DNA of 64,000 nucleotides from Dendrocalamus latiflorus (taxonomy: Eukaryota; Streptophyta; Magnoliopsida; Poales; Poaceae), in assembly GCA_017311315.1 (NCBI GenBank), contig CM029669.1:13852224-13916223 (forward strand), given 5' to 3'. The position numbers and the translations under genes were made by a program. The notes under the pieces were generated by a model that did not search any database, was not told the origin of the DNA, and saw only the letters and a program-made list of their open reading frames with translations. Shown piece by piece: positions 31,790 to 44,283 of this stretch; the first letter of the stretch is position 1, and each line of letters opens with the position of its first letter.

Positions 31790-34700
31790 TAGAACACGTG
31801 TGGCGCTCTATGGAGAAAGTGTGCTTAGCCGACAACGGCACAATGAATACCATCTTAAGAGAGACAAAGTATTTTCAGTCGATTAGTAAGAATGCTGGTA
31901 GCCTTACAATAATTGCCGGTAGCGATGCTTGTTGTAAGGCTACAATTAGGAAGAGCCACAATTATACTCCCAATGGGCACAACTTTGGCTATTCAAGAAG
32001 CCTTGTTGTACCCAAAATTGACTAGAACTCTCCTAAGTTTTAAGGATATTCGAGCCAACGGTTTCCACATTGAGACTGAAGAAGAGTACGGTAAAGAATA
32101 CATGCTCATTACGAAGCGTGAAGCAAATGGAAAAACGGTATTAGAAAAACTTCCTTGATTAGAAACTGGGCTATACTACACCAACATCAAGGCACCTGCA
32201 ACCTATACTGCCCTGAAGACAGTATTTAGAAGCTCTAAACTTTTCTGTCTCTGGCATGACAAATTAGGTCACCCAGATCTTAGAATGGTGAGAAATATAA
32301 TCAACAATTCCCAAGGGTATAATATTAATGTAAAGAATTTCCTGAATCACGAAGATTTTGTTTGCCCTGCATATGCCACCGAGAAATTAATTACTAGACC
32401 TTCTACTCTGAAAGTGAAGGACGAAATCTCTGCATTCCTAGAACGCATCCAAGGAGACATTTGCAGTCCCATTCAGCCACTTTTAGGGCCATTTAAACAT
32501 TTCATGGTGCTCATCGATGCTTCCTCGAAATGGTCGTACGTATGTTTATTGTCTACGAGAAATCATGCTTTCGCAAGGTTGATCTTGTAGATAATTTGCA
32601 TTAGAAGTATTTTCCCTGATCATCACATAAAGTCCATCAGAATGGGTAACGCCGGAGAATTTACTTCAAAGGCATTTGATGATTATTCCATGGTAATGGG
32701 AATTACAGTTGAGCATTCTGTACCACATGTCCACACCTAAAATGGACTAGCAGAGGCATTAATTAAGAGAATTAAATTTATTATCCGACCACTTTTGTGG
32801 AACTTTAATTTGCCAGCTACATGTTGTGGACATGCAGTCCTGCATGCAGCAAATCTCATCAACTTTAAACCATCGGCCTACAACATCTATTCACCTATAC
32901 AACTAGTGCAAGGGTCAGCACCGAAAATTTCTCATCTCCGGAGGTTTGGATGCAAAGTTTATGTACCTATACCCCCTCCACAGCGTACTGCAATAGGCCA
33001 TCTCTGAAAGACTGGGATATACATTGGTTATGAGACAACATCTATAATCAGGTATTTAGAACCCATGACAGCAGATTTGCATACTACCCGTTTCGCTGAT
33101 TGCATATTTGATGAGGATAATTTCCCAACATTAGGGGGAGGAAATCAACCCCTTAATGAAAAATGTCGAGAAATTACATGGCAAGCCACGAGAATCCATG
33201 CACATGACCCGCGCACTAGTGAAGCAAATAGAGAAGTCCAAAAAATCATTGATTTGCAAGCATTAACAAATCAACTACCTGACCACTTTAGTGATTTGAA
33301 GAGCGTGACCAAGTCGCATGTGCCTGCACGCAATGCACCGGAGAGGGTTGAAATACTAAAGAATGTTGAAGGTATCCCTAATCCCGTCCAGAGACCTTAG
33401 AATAAAAGGATGAGAACTCCGGTCCCTCGTATCCTAGGTAACCGGGGATGCCTGGTGAAGAAGAATAAGAAGGACTTGACACAGCCAATCACTGAAGTTC
33501 CCTAGAACCAGAAGGGGAGCCAGTTGAGACCTGGCATTAGTATGATACCTTTAGAAATGGGCATACCGGATCTGAACATCCCCATGGAAGGAGAAATCAG
33601 CATAGATGTGTGCGTATACATCGGAGCCGAAAAACAAAAAGGGACTTACCACCGCAACTAGAAGAAGCGATGAGCAAGGAGAAGCACCAGAAGAAGCAAC
33701 TCATGATGAAATAACTATAAATTATGTGCACACGGGAGAGTCCATGAATAGGACAACTGCCAATGTTGATATCTACTTTGCAAAGAAAATTACCACAATC
33801 ATCGATCTTGATCCAGAGCCTGAATCGCTCACTGAATGTAAGAAAAGATCATATTAGGAAGATTGGAAGAAGGCAATAGAAACGAATTATTATCTCTGAA
33901 CAAAAGAGAGGTGTTAGGCCTGTAAGCCGCACACTTCCCCATGTACACCCTGTAGGGCATAAGTGGGTATTTGTTCAAAAGACAAATGAAAGAAATGAAG
34001 TTGTAAGATATAAAGCAAGGCTAGTTGCACAAGGTTTCACTCAATGTCCAGGAGTTGATTATGAAGAAACCTACTCCCTGGTCATGAGTGGAATCACCTT
34101 TAGATATTTGATCTCAATGGAATTAAACCTGAATTTAGAAATAAAATTGATGGATGTGGTAACTGCATACCTGTATGGAAACTTGTATTCAGAATTTTAT
34201 ATGAAAGTACCTGAAGGTATCCCTATCCCAAACCAAGACAGCAAATAGGAATCTGTATAGTGTGAAACTTAGGAAATCACTGTACGGACTCAAGCAACCA
34301 GACAGGATGTGGTATAATTGCTTAAGCGATTTTCTATGCAAGAAAGGTTACATGAACAATAAAGATTGTCCTTGTGTATTTATATGACGATCGCAGAATG
34401 GATTTTGTATAATATCAGTATATGTAGATGATCTGAGTATCATCGGGACAATGGAAGACATAAAAGAAGCAAGTTCTTACCTGGAGTTAGAATTTGAAAT
34501 GAAAGATTTGGGTAAAACCAAATGCTACTTAGGTCTGCAGCTCGAGCATGTCCGTGATGGAATATTAGTACATCAGTCAGCCTATGCCCAGAAGGTGTTA
34601 GAAAGGTTCGGCTTTGAGAAGGCGTACCCATCGAAAGTATCGATGAACGGGAGGTCTTTACAACAAGAAAAAACCCATACTGACCTAGGGAAGAGCAGGA

Positions 34701-35400
34701 GGAAGTCCTGGGACCGGAATTCCCATATTTAAGTGTAGTAAGAGCACTTATGTACTTAGCAAACTGCACTAGACCGAACATTGCATTTGCCGTAAACCTA
34801 TTAGCAAGGTACAGTGTAGAACCTACCAAAAGGCATTGGTAGGAAATAAAGGACATCTTCCAATACCTTCAAGGAAACAAGGACCTTGGATTATTCTACA
34901 AAAAGAATCAAGATTTGAACTTAACTAGCTATGCAGATGTTGGGTACCTGTCGGACCCGCATACGCAAAGTCTCAAATAGGCTATGTATTGCTGTGTGGT
35001 GGAACTGCAATTTCATGAAAATCATCTAAGCAAAGTCTTGTAATGACTTCGGCAAACCACTCAGAAATCATAGCACTGTACGAAGCCGCACGAGAATGTG
35101 CTTGGCTCCGACGAATGATTCACCACATCCAGCAGTCATGTAGGATGAATATTATGCAAGCTCCCACAATTATCTATGAAGATAATGCAGCTTGTGTTGC
35201 ACAAGTGCAGACGGGCTACGTGAAGAGTCAGCTCACAAAGCATATCAACCCCAATTAAGGTACTGCATACTAAGTCATGTGAGAATCTTGCAGATTTATT
35301 CACTAAGTCACTTCCAGCATTTAGTTTTGAAAGATGCGTACGAGGAATTGGAATGATGAGACTTAGAGAAGTGCACAATTCAGGGGGAGGATTGTCTCAA
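31790..35400 (+). pseudogene. pol: copia pol (protease, integrase, RT, RNase H)
   Basis: The protease core is near 31825 (CLADNGTMNTILRETKYF). The integrase zinc region is near 32255 (LWHDKLGHPDLRMV) and the integrase core runs 32440-32760. The reverse transcriptase begins near 33960 (HKWVFVQKTNERNEVVRYKA) and includes YVDDLS at about 34420. RNase H is near 35045-35250 (HSEIIALYEAARECAWLRRM then EDNAACVAQV). Stops and frameshifts separate these blocks, for example near 32588, 33008, 33400, 34250 and 34735. It cannot encode a working polyprotein. Confidence 0.9.
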
Positions 35401-35653
35401 GCTCGTTATTAAAACTTGATCATGAAGATCAAGTACCCAAAGAATAAATCTTGAAGATTAAATGAAACTGGATGGATTGTACTCTTTTTCCCTTGATGAG
35501 TTTTCCTGAAGTTTCTCGACCAAGGTTTTTAATAAGGCAATCGTGCAACACAGCATAATATGTATCATGTACTCTTTCTCGAAAATTTTCCCACTGGATT
35601 TTTATGGAGTTTTGACAAGGCATAAACGTGTCGGATGAGTGCCCAAGGGGGAG

Positions 35654-35906
35654 TGTTAAGAAACCTGGGCCTAGGCTTGAAGCCTTAGCCCCTTAGCCCA
35701 TGATGGGCACCTCACCATTAGACTATAAATAGGAAGTACTATTGGCTATTTTGTATACGGAATCAGAAAGAAAGCAATAAAAAAGATAAGGAGTTCTCTC
35801 TATCTCTCTGTGTTTTCAATCTACTATTTATGTCTTCTGTGATTAATCTGGTTTTGCATAAGTAGAGAAATTGATCGAACTGGTCGCCATCGATGGTTCC
35901 TCAATA
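35654..35906 (+). repeat. copia 3' LTR
   Basis: 253 bp copy of 28987-29232 with an internal 8 bp duplication near 35685 and a terminal CA-to-TA change. Preceded by a polypurine tract. Confidence 0.93.
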
Positions 35907-35911
35907 GTTTC

Positions 35912-36741
35912 AACTAATTAGGGTGGGTTCAACCTAGAGCAACACATCTCTGAGTTCATTGGAAAGAGGTGTTGTAGCTTCGCCTAAGTTTTTGTGGACC
36001 AATCATAATGCTGTTATGCATTAGAGTAGGGTAGCTTTGTCAGATTTTGTGGGCCTATTCTAAAACATCGGTGTAGAAGATTTTGAGTACTTCAACTGAT
36101 ATGTTACACGGACACATACACAAACAGATACACGTTCTCCCTCTCATGAAGCTTTCCTGTTCCCTCCCAAAAATTTCCTTTCGTGTATCCCTAGTGGCCT
36201 TTCCATCCTCTCAATTTTTCCAATCACCACCACTCGGTCCCGATAGGCCCTATTTGCCAATGAGGGACTGGCGCAAGGATGGCCATGTAGGCATGGCAGC
36301 GGGCCTACGGTGCAACACAAGTTGAGCACGATAGTGGAGGCATAACAAGAGCCACAGTGGAGTATGACAACTGATGGCGAAGCTGAGGACATGATGTAGG
36401 TAAAACTACATCGATATAAATGTGATATTCATATAGTAAAGATAATCCACAATTAGTACTCCAACTAGTAAGATATCCACAATTAGACCAATCAGACCGT
36501 CAGAGTTCAAACTTATGCAAATTCATAAAAGAAATCCATTACGGTTTAGAAATTTCAAAGAAATCAGCCACATAAAAACATGTGTGACTCTATGTTTGAC
36601 TCCATAGGTTTAAAAAGTTCACATGAGATGAGCTTAACCAAGCTATGAGAGGATTAAGCAAGAGACAAATCAGACGACGACTCACGAAGACGAAAACTTG
36701 CCTTCCCAGCACATGACACGTCGGACAGACCCGGTGATCCA
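35912..36741. other. Intergenic, no gene seen
   Basis: Unique-looking DNA between the copia element and the next TIR element. The open frames at 36083-36392 are short and without domains. Confidence 0.4.
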
Positions 36742-37499
36742 TGAATTTTTTGTACGAATAATCCATTTTTTATTCGAAATTACAGAAATATACTCGCAGA
36801 ATTTTTTTTACAAAAATAGGCTCCAGTCGCCCCCATTAGGCGACTGGAGCCTTTCGCCCAACCAGGGGCCGACACAATCCCTCTTGCTCTACCCTAGAGC
36901 GACTGCATCCAGTCGCCCAACGGCAGGGCGACTTTCATGCAGTCGCCCAATGGGGCGGCGACTGGATGCAGTCCCCGTGAATGTTTTAGATTTTGTCAAT
37001 TTTGTAGTTTTAAACTGGTAAAAAATCTGCTGAAGTTGTAATAAAAGTTTATGTTCATTGTATGTTGTAGGTGCGTAAATAATTTTACAAAAAAATTTTT
37101 ACGAACAATTGACCATAAAACGATTGATACATACGATGGTAAGTGATATTTTGATGTTACTGAGACTCTTCGTGCGGTTGTCATCATTGAAGTTCACTAT
37201 TCATTTGGAGCGTGCATCGAGTAGGTAACGAGGAGTAAAAGTAAGCACGACATAGTACTAAAAAGTTCACATGGTAAATAAAGAACATGAGCAGTACATG
37301 AAACAATGGTGTACAATCAGGCGCCACCCTGGTCTGTCCCGTCCCCACGCCCGTCCCACTGTGCAACCCACGCCTGCATCTTCACCGTCCAGTCCGTGCC
37401 GCGTTTCACTCCCTTTCTACAGTGCCTACTTGTAGGACCACTTTGTTAGTAATTTCCAATGGAATCATTAGTATGTACAATTTTATAAGATGTGGGCAC

Positions 37500-39003
37500 T
37501 CACGCGTGCATAGGTGGCGGCAGTGCAGATCCAACAAGTACCGGGATAGCCTGACGGAGACCAAACTGCTGCATCACTCGCTGCGGCGAGTAGTCCTCCA
37601 CGAAGATGTCGTAGACGAGCTTCCCGCGCGTCCGCCAGAAAGCCCGGTCGCGCCAACACAGGCTCGACAATCCATCGGGAGCACGGTCCTCCAGTGCCGC
37701 CTGTGAGTACGGCTCCCAGCGTACGTCGTCGGCCGTGAGGCGGTCGATCTGCTCAACAAAGGGCAGATACGCCCACGTGACCTGGACATGTGCGAACTGC
37801 ACCTGGAAGGATGAATAGGTGTTACGTACAACCATCGTTAGTACAAAGGAAATAACTAATTGACATATAACTTACCCGTCGACGGCACCAAATAGAACCC
37901 ATCGTCGGGCGGTCGACGTCTCCCCCCAGATACATCTCGGGCCTGTACGGACCCATGTCGTCCAGCAAATGTCGTCCGAGGCTGAAGCGCTCGAACGACC
38001 ACAGCTGCAGTAGGAGGGGACAACCCGCGAGGATCGAGTTTGCCTTGAACCTCCCGCATGCACGCATAGTCCACGGTAGGTCGCGGCAAGCACGGCTGAT
38101 CCCCACCTGACCTGGGGGGCCTCGCCGTCTGCGATCGCCCTAGCATAAGCGATGAGGCGCGCGTCGGCTGTATTGCCGTGGCTGCTGGTGAAGAGCACTC
38201 AGCCAAACAGCCACAACAAGTACGCCTCCAAGTGGTGCGAGACCTGGTGATCGTCCACCTCTGGGTCCATCCGCTCCACCTGAATGCAAACAACATTTTA
38301 TTAGTACGTAATAACGCAAATAAGAGCTTTGATGACATGATCTATTGTAAAGACCATGTACCCGGTACTGTGCGAGCCACCTCAGCGACGGCCCGTGGGT
38401 CTGATTCGCCGGGAAGATGTAGTGCTCACCCACGACACCTGATGGAAGGACCCCTCGAATCTGCCGAGCAGGTCAATGCGCCAGTCGACCGGGGCCTCCG
38501 GTAGGCAGCGCCTCCCGCGATCAGAAGGCCAAGAAGTAGGGACACATCTTGCAGGATCGGTGTCATCTCCCCGAATGGAAGGTGGAAAGTGTGTGTCTCA
38601 GGCTGCCAACGGTCCACCAAAGCCGTCAGCAGGGAGCGGTCGAACGGGAAGCGTCGTGATCGCTCCACGCCCTCGTCCCCACTCGCGGCCAAGGCGGGTA
38701 TATCCTCCTCCGTGGCCTGCACCATCCGGGCAAGAGGGAGTAGCCTGGCATCCCGCAGCCTGCAAACAAAGTGACGGTCAGCACAGAACGTTCTTACGAC
38801 AGCACTAAAACGCTGGCGTAGTGCAAACCTAGCTGTCCAACGAGGGTCGAGTCTCCAGGCCACGCGAGGTGTGCGTGTCCGGACCACTCCCAGCTCAGCC
38901 GGCTCGTCCGCGCTCCCCGGTGGCGGCACACGACGGGAAGCGCGATGCACACGGTCCACGTGCTCGTCCAACAGGGGATACTGCCAGTCACGCGCCATAC
39001 CTG
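37500..39003 (-). pseudogene. Plant mobile domain (PMD) protein, transposon-borne
   Basis: Typical PMD blocks occur in order on the minus strand. The N-terminus is near 38998 (MARDWQYPLLDEHVDRVHRA) and an exon junction AG|GTTTGC lies near 38829. Next come RRFPFDRSLLTALVDRWQPE then THTFHLPFGEMTPILQDVSL, DDHQVSHHLEAYLLWLFGWV (about 38220), RWGSAVLAATYRGLC, and GCPLLLQLWSFERFSLGRHL. The last block is RVMQQFGLRQAIPVLVG (about 37530). A frameshift lies near 38500 and another between the central blocks. PMD proteins occur in several plant transposons and in a few domesticated genes needed for silencing and development; the biochemical activity is unknown. Confidence 0.8.
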
Positions 39004-39114
39004 CATACAGATGTCATACGCATGTTGTTAATTTTGTAAAATTACATGTTTAATAAATTTAGTATAACAAATATTTAACTTTTTGTAGCTAGATCTACAC
39101 CTACGGTTGCTTTC

Positions 39115-39560
39115 TATACAAAAATTTCTATAGTAATATTTCTACCACTAACATTTCCTACAAAATTATGTTAACTAAATTTTCTATATTAAAAATTGTA
39201 TAGTACAAATTTTCTATACAAAAAAATTTCTATACAAAATTTCTATACAAAAATTCCTATACTAAAAATTTCTACACTAAAATTCCTATACTAAAAATTT
39301 CTATACTAATATTCCTATACTAAAAATTTCTATACTAATATTCTATACTAAAAATTTTTATACTAAAAATTTCTATACTAAAATTCCTATACTAAAAATT
39401 TCTATACTAAAAATTTATATACTAATATTCTATACTAAAAATTTCTACACTAAAATTCCTATACTAAAAATTTCTATACTAAAATTTCTATACTAATATT
39501 CCTATACTAAAAATTTCTATACTAAAATTTCTATACTAAAAATTTCATACTAAATTTTCT
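39115..39560. repeat. AT-rich tandem repeat (AAAATTTCTATACTA theme)
   Basis: About 25-30 diverged copies of a 13-17 base unit such as TATACTAAAAATTTC and TATACTAAAATTCC. Part of the PMD-bearing element; a similar but looser array lies at 24180-24450. Confidence 0.9.
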
Positions 39561-40055
39561 ATATTTACCATTTTTACTGCCACTAACATTGCATACAAAT
39601 ATACTACAAATGTAATATATTAAAAAAATTCGAAAAAAACCTGAATCTGAAGATCTCGCGCTCTCCCCTTCTCCCCCTCCTTCTCTTCTTCCCCTCCTTC
39701 CTCCTCTTCTCTCCTTTCTCTCCTTTCTCTTCTTTCTCTTGCATTGCCGATCGATGGAGGATGCAAATGAGTAGCGGCACGCTTGGCCGCGGCCCCTGTC
39801 GCCTGCACGTTGGGCGACTGGAAAGCTGTCGCCCAACCGTGCGGCGACTGCATGCCAGTCGCCCAACGACCGGGCGACAGCAATAACTCGCCCAACCGTT
39901 ACCAAACTGCTGTCGTGTCGCCTCTCGTTTGGGCGAAATGCTCCAGTCGCCCAATGAAGGGGTGACTGGAGCCTATTTTTGTAAAAAAAATTCACGATAT
40001 ATTTCTGTAATTTTAAATAAAAAATGAATTATTCGTAAAAAAATTCGATGATCCA

Positions 40056-40907
40056 GTCGTACAAGGATCCATTCCACCCAGATTATTGGCCCTGCGGGCC
40101 ACCCCCAACCAACGGCCCAGATCTCCCTCCCCCAACCGCAGGCCACGATCTCAGCCGTTCGTAACCGGTCGTACTATATGGATATCTTCTCTTCTCGCCT
40201 CACGCATCTTCCTTCCCCGATCCCAACTCTTGTTCCGATCCTTCCTCCCACTTAAGATCCGAAGCCGGACAGCGGTTTTCGCTTCAGATTCTTGGATTGG
40301 CTTCTTAACAACCTACTCGTTCTAGTAGCGATTGTACCTTCTCCTCCTTGATTTTTTCCCTTGTGAAACCATGCGCTCATCTTGGGCGGTTTGTTAGTAG
40401 TTCGTTCTTGGTTGTGAGTCTTGGAGAGCAGAGCTTTTGCAGAAAGGAGTAGATTTGGGGGAGTTTCTGTAGTGAGTGTCTTGGATTCTATGAAGGCTTG
40501 CTGATTCGCTTCCCAATTTTGGTGTTTTGGTGTCTTTGAAAGAGTGGGGATAAGTTTTGGTAGAAGAAACCACCCATTCTGGTTGGATTCCTTGTGAGCA
40601 ACTCGTAATTTTTCGTTGCTTCTCCCTTCCTTTTCCTTGATTACAGATAAGAAGCAACCGTTCTACGGCCATTTGTGAGCAATTTTTGTCCTCCTCGATC
40701 TAGCCCTCTTGCTTGCTCCGAAAGGCGGCGCCATTGTGCACTAATTTTGGCGGAAAAGTTGTTTCTTGGATCTAGTTCTAGCCAAAGATAGGATTTTTCT
40801 CTGAGATCTTTCTGTTGCCTTCGTCTATCTTGTTAGATCCCACAGGTTTTGCCGCGATTTTTACGCGGATTAAACAGAACCAAGAATTCTTTGCTTTCTT
40901 TCCCCTA
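40056..40907 (+). promoter_or_regulatory. Promoter and 5' leader of the acidic-protein gene
   Basis: The transposon TSD ends at 40055, about 850 bp before the ATG, so the promoter abuts the element. Pyrimidine-rich DNA at 40180-40260 and T-rich, G-rich DNA at 40380-40860 look like leader sequence. No TATA box was confidently assigned. Confidence 0.4.
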
Positions 40908-43168
40908 ATGGCCGAGGCTCTGAGCCGCTTCTCCAACTGGATATGGCCGGGAAGTAGGACCCGGAGAGCCCGCGAGCTACCGGCGGGCAGCACGGCCCTG
41001 ACCAACGCTTTCTTCCCGGACTCCCCCTCCGGGTTCCGGGAGCCGGACGCCGTCAGGCTCCCGAGCTCCGGCGGGGGCGCCACTCGCCGCGCGCGGCCGC
41101 GGAAGGGCAAGAACCGGCGGCGCGGCCGTGAGGAGGCCAGGATCGACAGGGAGCACGACATGGTCATCGTGCCGTCCGACTGCGGCGGGTGCCTGTCGGA
41201 CTCGGACTCCGACTCCGACGACTCCGACTGGTCCATCGGCTGGCTCGAGCCGCAGGCGCCGGAGCTGCAGAGCGATGGGGACTCCGAGGGCAGCTTCGCG
41301 GTCCTCGTGCCGTGTTACCGCCACGGCCGCGTTGAGCAGCCCTGGCGACCCGACGGCCGTCTTTCCGGTGAGCTGACTATACATTCTCCAGTATATGCTT
41401 CTCTTGTGTTTAAGCAAGGAATTGAGCTGCATAATTGAAACTGTTACCATACATAGTTCAGCTTGTACCTGTTGAAATGATGCTCCAAATTGGTAAGTTT
41501 CAGGCTTTTCAGTTATGTGTTGATGCTTGGCAATAAATTTAGTTTGGATACACCTATGACATCATAATGAGTTAAGTAATTGTCTGCTGAAATTGAAGTA
41601 TTGGGTGAAGCATTTTCATTACTAAGGGAATTAAAAGAAAGGAATGTCTATACAACATTCGACTATTTTTAAGGACATAAACAGTCAGATTGATCTGGGG
41701 CGTTAGATCTCCATCCAACGGATCCACCCATACAAACCCCCCTCCAAAAAAATGACCCCCTCCAAAAACAATGATTTAGGGCGTTGGATCTCCATCTAAC
41801 GGCTCAAAATCTGACTATTTTTATCCTCAAAAACAGTCAAATGTTGTATAGACACCCCCACAAGGGTTGTAGTCTTGTAGATTACTTGTAATCATGGGTG
41901 TCTGGTGGACCATCATTGACTTGATAATTGCCATAGTTGTCTCCTGTTGAAAGCCATAGACACAACATCCGGTTTGATGAAATGATTGTTTAGGCATTAT
42001 CCTATAGCAGGGGATAACTGTTGTCTCTATGTGCTTGTTTTTGTCATCGTTTGGTTGCGTTGCCATGATTGATCCTACATGTGAATGTTGGTGCCATTTG
42101 CCTGAAATTATTGCACATCACGCTTGTGGCGTCTCCCACTGTTTCTGTGCACGCGCCACACAGGTTACCAATCAGTCATGCCGGTGTTTGGATGCTGTTG
42201 ATGAACCAGTTGTAGAGTTTGATGGGTCAGTTTGTGCTGTTGCTTTAAAATATTTTTCGGTTTGTGAATTTCATTATCAGAATCCTCTAGTGCATAGAAG
42301 GGTGTGCCTTTTCTTCAGTTTTTCAGTTCTAGAGTCCTGAACACTCTGGAGCATTGGTGAGAGTACATTTGCATGGGCTCTAGCATTATCTTTTCTTGGA
42401 GATATGGCTGTTCATAAATTCTCCGTTCGTACTTTGCTCTGGATAGCTTCTACCTTATTTGCATATTATGAAGGTCTCTGGTTGGTCCTACCATACATCT
42501 TAGTTATGGCTCATTAGTGCCTGCTAAGGTAGGAAGGTCATGCACCTATAACGTGAGAGCTGCAAATGAACATCACATACTTGAGTAATAAATGTTTCTG
42601 GTATATGTTCTCACTTCATTCTTCATTCAGTTATATATGTCCATATTGGACAATCAAACATCTGTGATGTTAAGAGTCTACGACAGCGAAGAGGTTCCCC
42701 CCCTTTCCATTTTTTGGAATATGTTAACTAATAGGTATCCAAGGTTATCTCAGGGGCTTGTCGCTTCAACCAAAAATTTCATTAAGCATGTATTATAGCT
42801 CAGTTACACTTGATTGCTTTTATTCATTTGGCTGTTATCTTTTTTCCACGATGTTTACCTAGTTGATAAATGTTGGCTGCCTGCTCGAAATAAATCAATG
42901 GAGAAAATCTTTTGCCTGATTCATCCACTGTACCGTTAATATTCTGTTACTAAATTTGTTCATATAAATGAATGTAGTACACAACGATTGAGCTTGCCGT
43001 TCCTAATACAGTTATGTTCTTTGATATTCTCTGCTTTGTTGTTCAATACTGCGCATGATGCTAAACACAATTACTGCTTATATTATTGTTGTAATGTTTC
43101 TTTCTTGTTTCTATTCTGCAGATGGCAAGAATTTTGTAGAGCTATGGCTTTCTTCCCTTCAGAATTGA
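40908..43168 (+). CDS. Small conserved plant protein with acidic Ser/Asp run, two exons
   Basis: Exon 1 is 40908-41367 and exon 2 is 43122-43168, joined at TCCG|GTGAGC and CTGCAG|ATGG. Total 507 nt, 168 aa. The start is MAEALSRFSNWIWPGSRTRR; an in-frame upstream alternative would add 31 residues with no conserved look. Residues 61-80 are basic, 97-112 form the acidic run SDSDSDSDDSDWSIGWLEP, and the C-terminus DGKNFVELWLSSLQN (154-168) comes from the tiny second exon. I recall similar plant proteins of unknown function with the same FVE-WL-SLQ ending. No membrane segment or catalytic motif is visible. Codon use is strongly GC-biased in exon 1, as in many grass genes. The 1.75 kb intron holds a MITE. 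Confidence 0.82.
41645..41855. mobile_element. Intronic MITE, ~210 bp
   Basis: The left end TGTCTATACAACATTCGACT and right end AGTCAAATGTTGTATAGACA are inverted repeats. The inner part is also paired (GCGTTAGATCTCCATCCAAC and the opposite-strand equivalent). It lies in the single intron of the acidic-protein gene. No target duplication was identified. Confidence 0.75.
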
Positions 43169-43929
43169 TGTCTTAGTTCTTTGCTGGATTTGATGTATAT
43201 AGTATTATTCCGTTCGATCTATCGTTTCCCCACCTGTAAAATATATGATGAAGGAAGAGATGAAACCCAAAAAAGAAAAAAAAACGAAAAAAGGGATAAA
43301 ACAAGAGGAGCAGTGGGATTTTTAAAGCAGCAACGAGCGGATCTGTTCTTCCTGAGGTTTCAAGGCTGTGGTACTCTTGCATAGTAAGAAGAGTCATGAA
43401 CAACATGAGATGAATGTGGCAGAAAAGCTAATTGCCATGTGCTGATTGATAACAATTGGACCAATGAATTGCTAGAGCACTCTTTTATTCCACTTGCTTC
43501 TAAACTTTGGAGTTACATGTATTAATGTCATGGCAGTTAAGGTCATTTGTGTGACTGCGATTCTTCTGTAAAAATTTATTCATAAACATCGGAAGTGAGC
43601 TCTTATGAAGTCTGCATTTCCTCTATATAAACTTTTGCGTGTTTATAAAAGCCAGAGTAAAATCCATTGCCTATTTGTTTATCTAAACTGCTGTCACTCT
43701 GCTGGTGTGTGAATGGTTTTCCCTGAATATGTACTTCAGACTCTTCAAGTTCGTTGTGATTTTCCTTGCTAATATGATTCCCAGCGGCTCTTCCGCTGGA
43801 GGTTAAAAAAAATAAAAACTTGGTTGCAATTTCAATAACAGTGATAGGTGGACCTTCGTCCTCCATTTCAACTGTTTGTTCTTGTTCATATTCGTTACCC
43901 TTGAGAATTGTTTAGTGATGTTTGCTCTC

Positions 43930-43979
<50 letters not shown>

Positions 43980-44283
43980 CCATGCTTCTGTGTAAATTTG
44001 CTCAGTCAGTGTGGATGGATTTACTAGATATCGATTTCGCTTGAGGAATCAGTCAGTCCATGTGTTGATTGGATGCTGTTGCTGCATCAGCGTGGCCAAC
44101 ACCAAACCAATTTCAGCAAAATTGCGCACTGTACCGAAGTATTTGATTTCAGCTTCGTTTTCTGCGAGTTGCTACTTGTTTATCGTCAGATTCCTTTGAT
44201 CTGTCTCAACTCTCAACTTGCTCCTGCTAATTTGGGCAGCACATGGGAAAGAAGCGACTAGTAAACCTGAACACACGCACATA
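43169..44283 (+). other. 3' UTR and intergenic DNA with (CT)n
   Basis: The first few hundred bases after the stop at 43168 are probably 3' UTR. A (CT)n microsatellite of about 48 bases lies at 43929-43976. No further gene recognised; the short frames at 44011-44261 have no domain. Confidence 0.4.

Larger units (their letters stand above)
28987..35906 (+). mobile_element. Complete but decayed Ty1/copia LTR retrotransposon
   Basis: The LTRs (28987-29232 and 35654-35906) start TGTTAAGAAA and end CTCAACA and CTCAATA. They are flanked by the perfect 5 bp duplication GTTTC (28982-28986, 35907-35911). A purine tract AAGGGGGAG precedes the 3' LTR. Internal order is Gag, protease, integrase, reverse transcriptase, RNase H, the copia order. 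By eye the LTRs differ at roughly one position in ten, plus an 8 bp duplication in the right LTR, so the insertion is not recent. All reading frames are broken. Confidence 0.95.
36742..40046. mobile_element. MULE-like TIR element carrying a PMD gene, 3.3 kb
   Basis: The TIRs are about 118 bp. Left: TGAATTTTTTGTACGAATAA, then TTACAGAAATATACTCGCAG and CAAAAATAGGCTCCAGTCGC. The right end is the same in reverse (39930-40046). The flanks GGTGATCCA (36733-36741) and GATGATCCA (40047-40055) form an 8/9-matching 9 bp target duplication, typical of Mutator. Inside are CAGTCGCCC palindromes, a decayed PMD gene (minus), an AT-rich tandem array and a pyrimidine tract (39660-39740). No transposase was found, so it is non-autonomous. 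Confidence 0.8.

Noticed and set aside
36742..40046. Possibility that the PMD gene is a domesticated host gene
   Set aside because: It is frameshifted and enclosed by TIRs with a target duplication, so it is element cargo.
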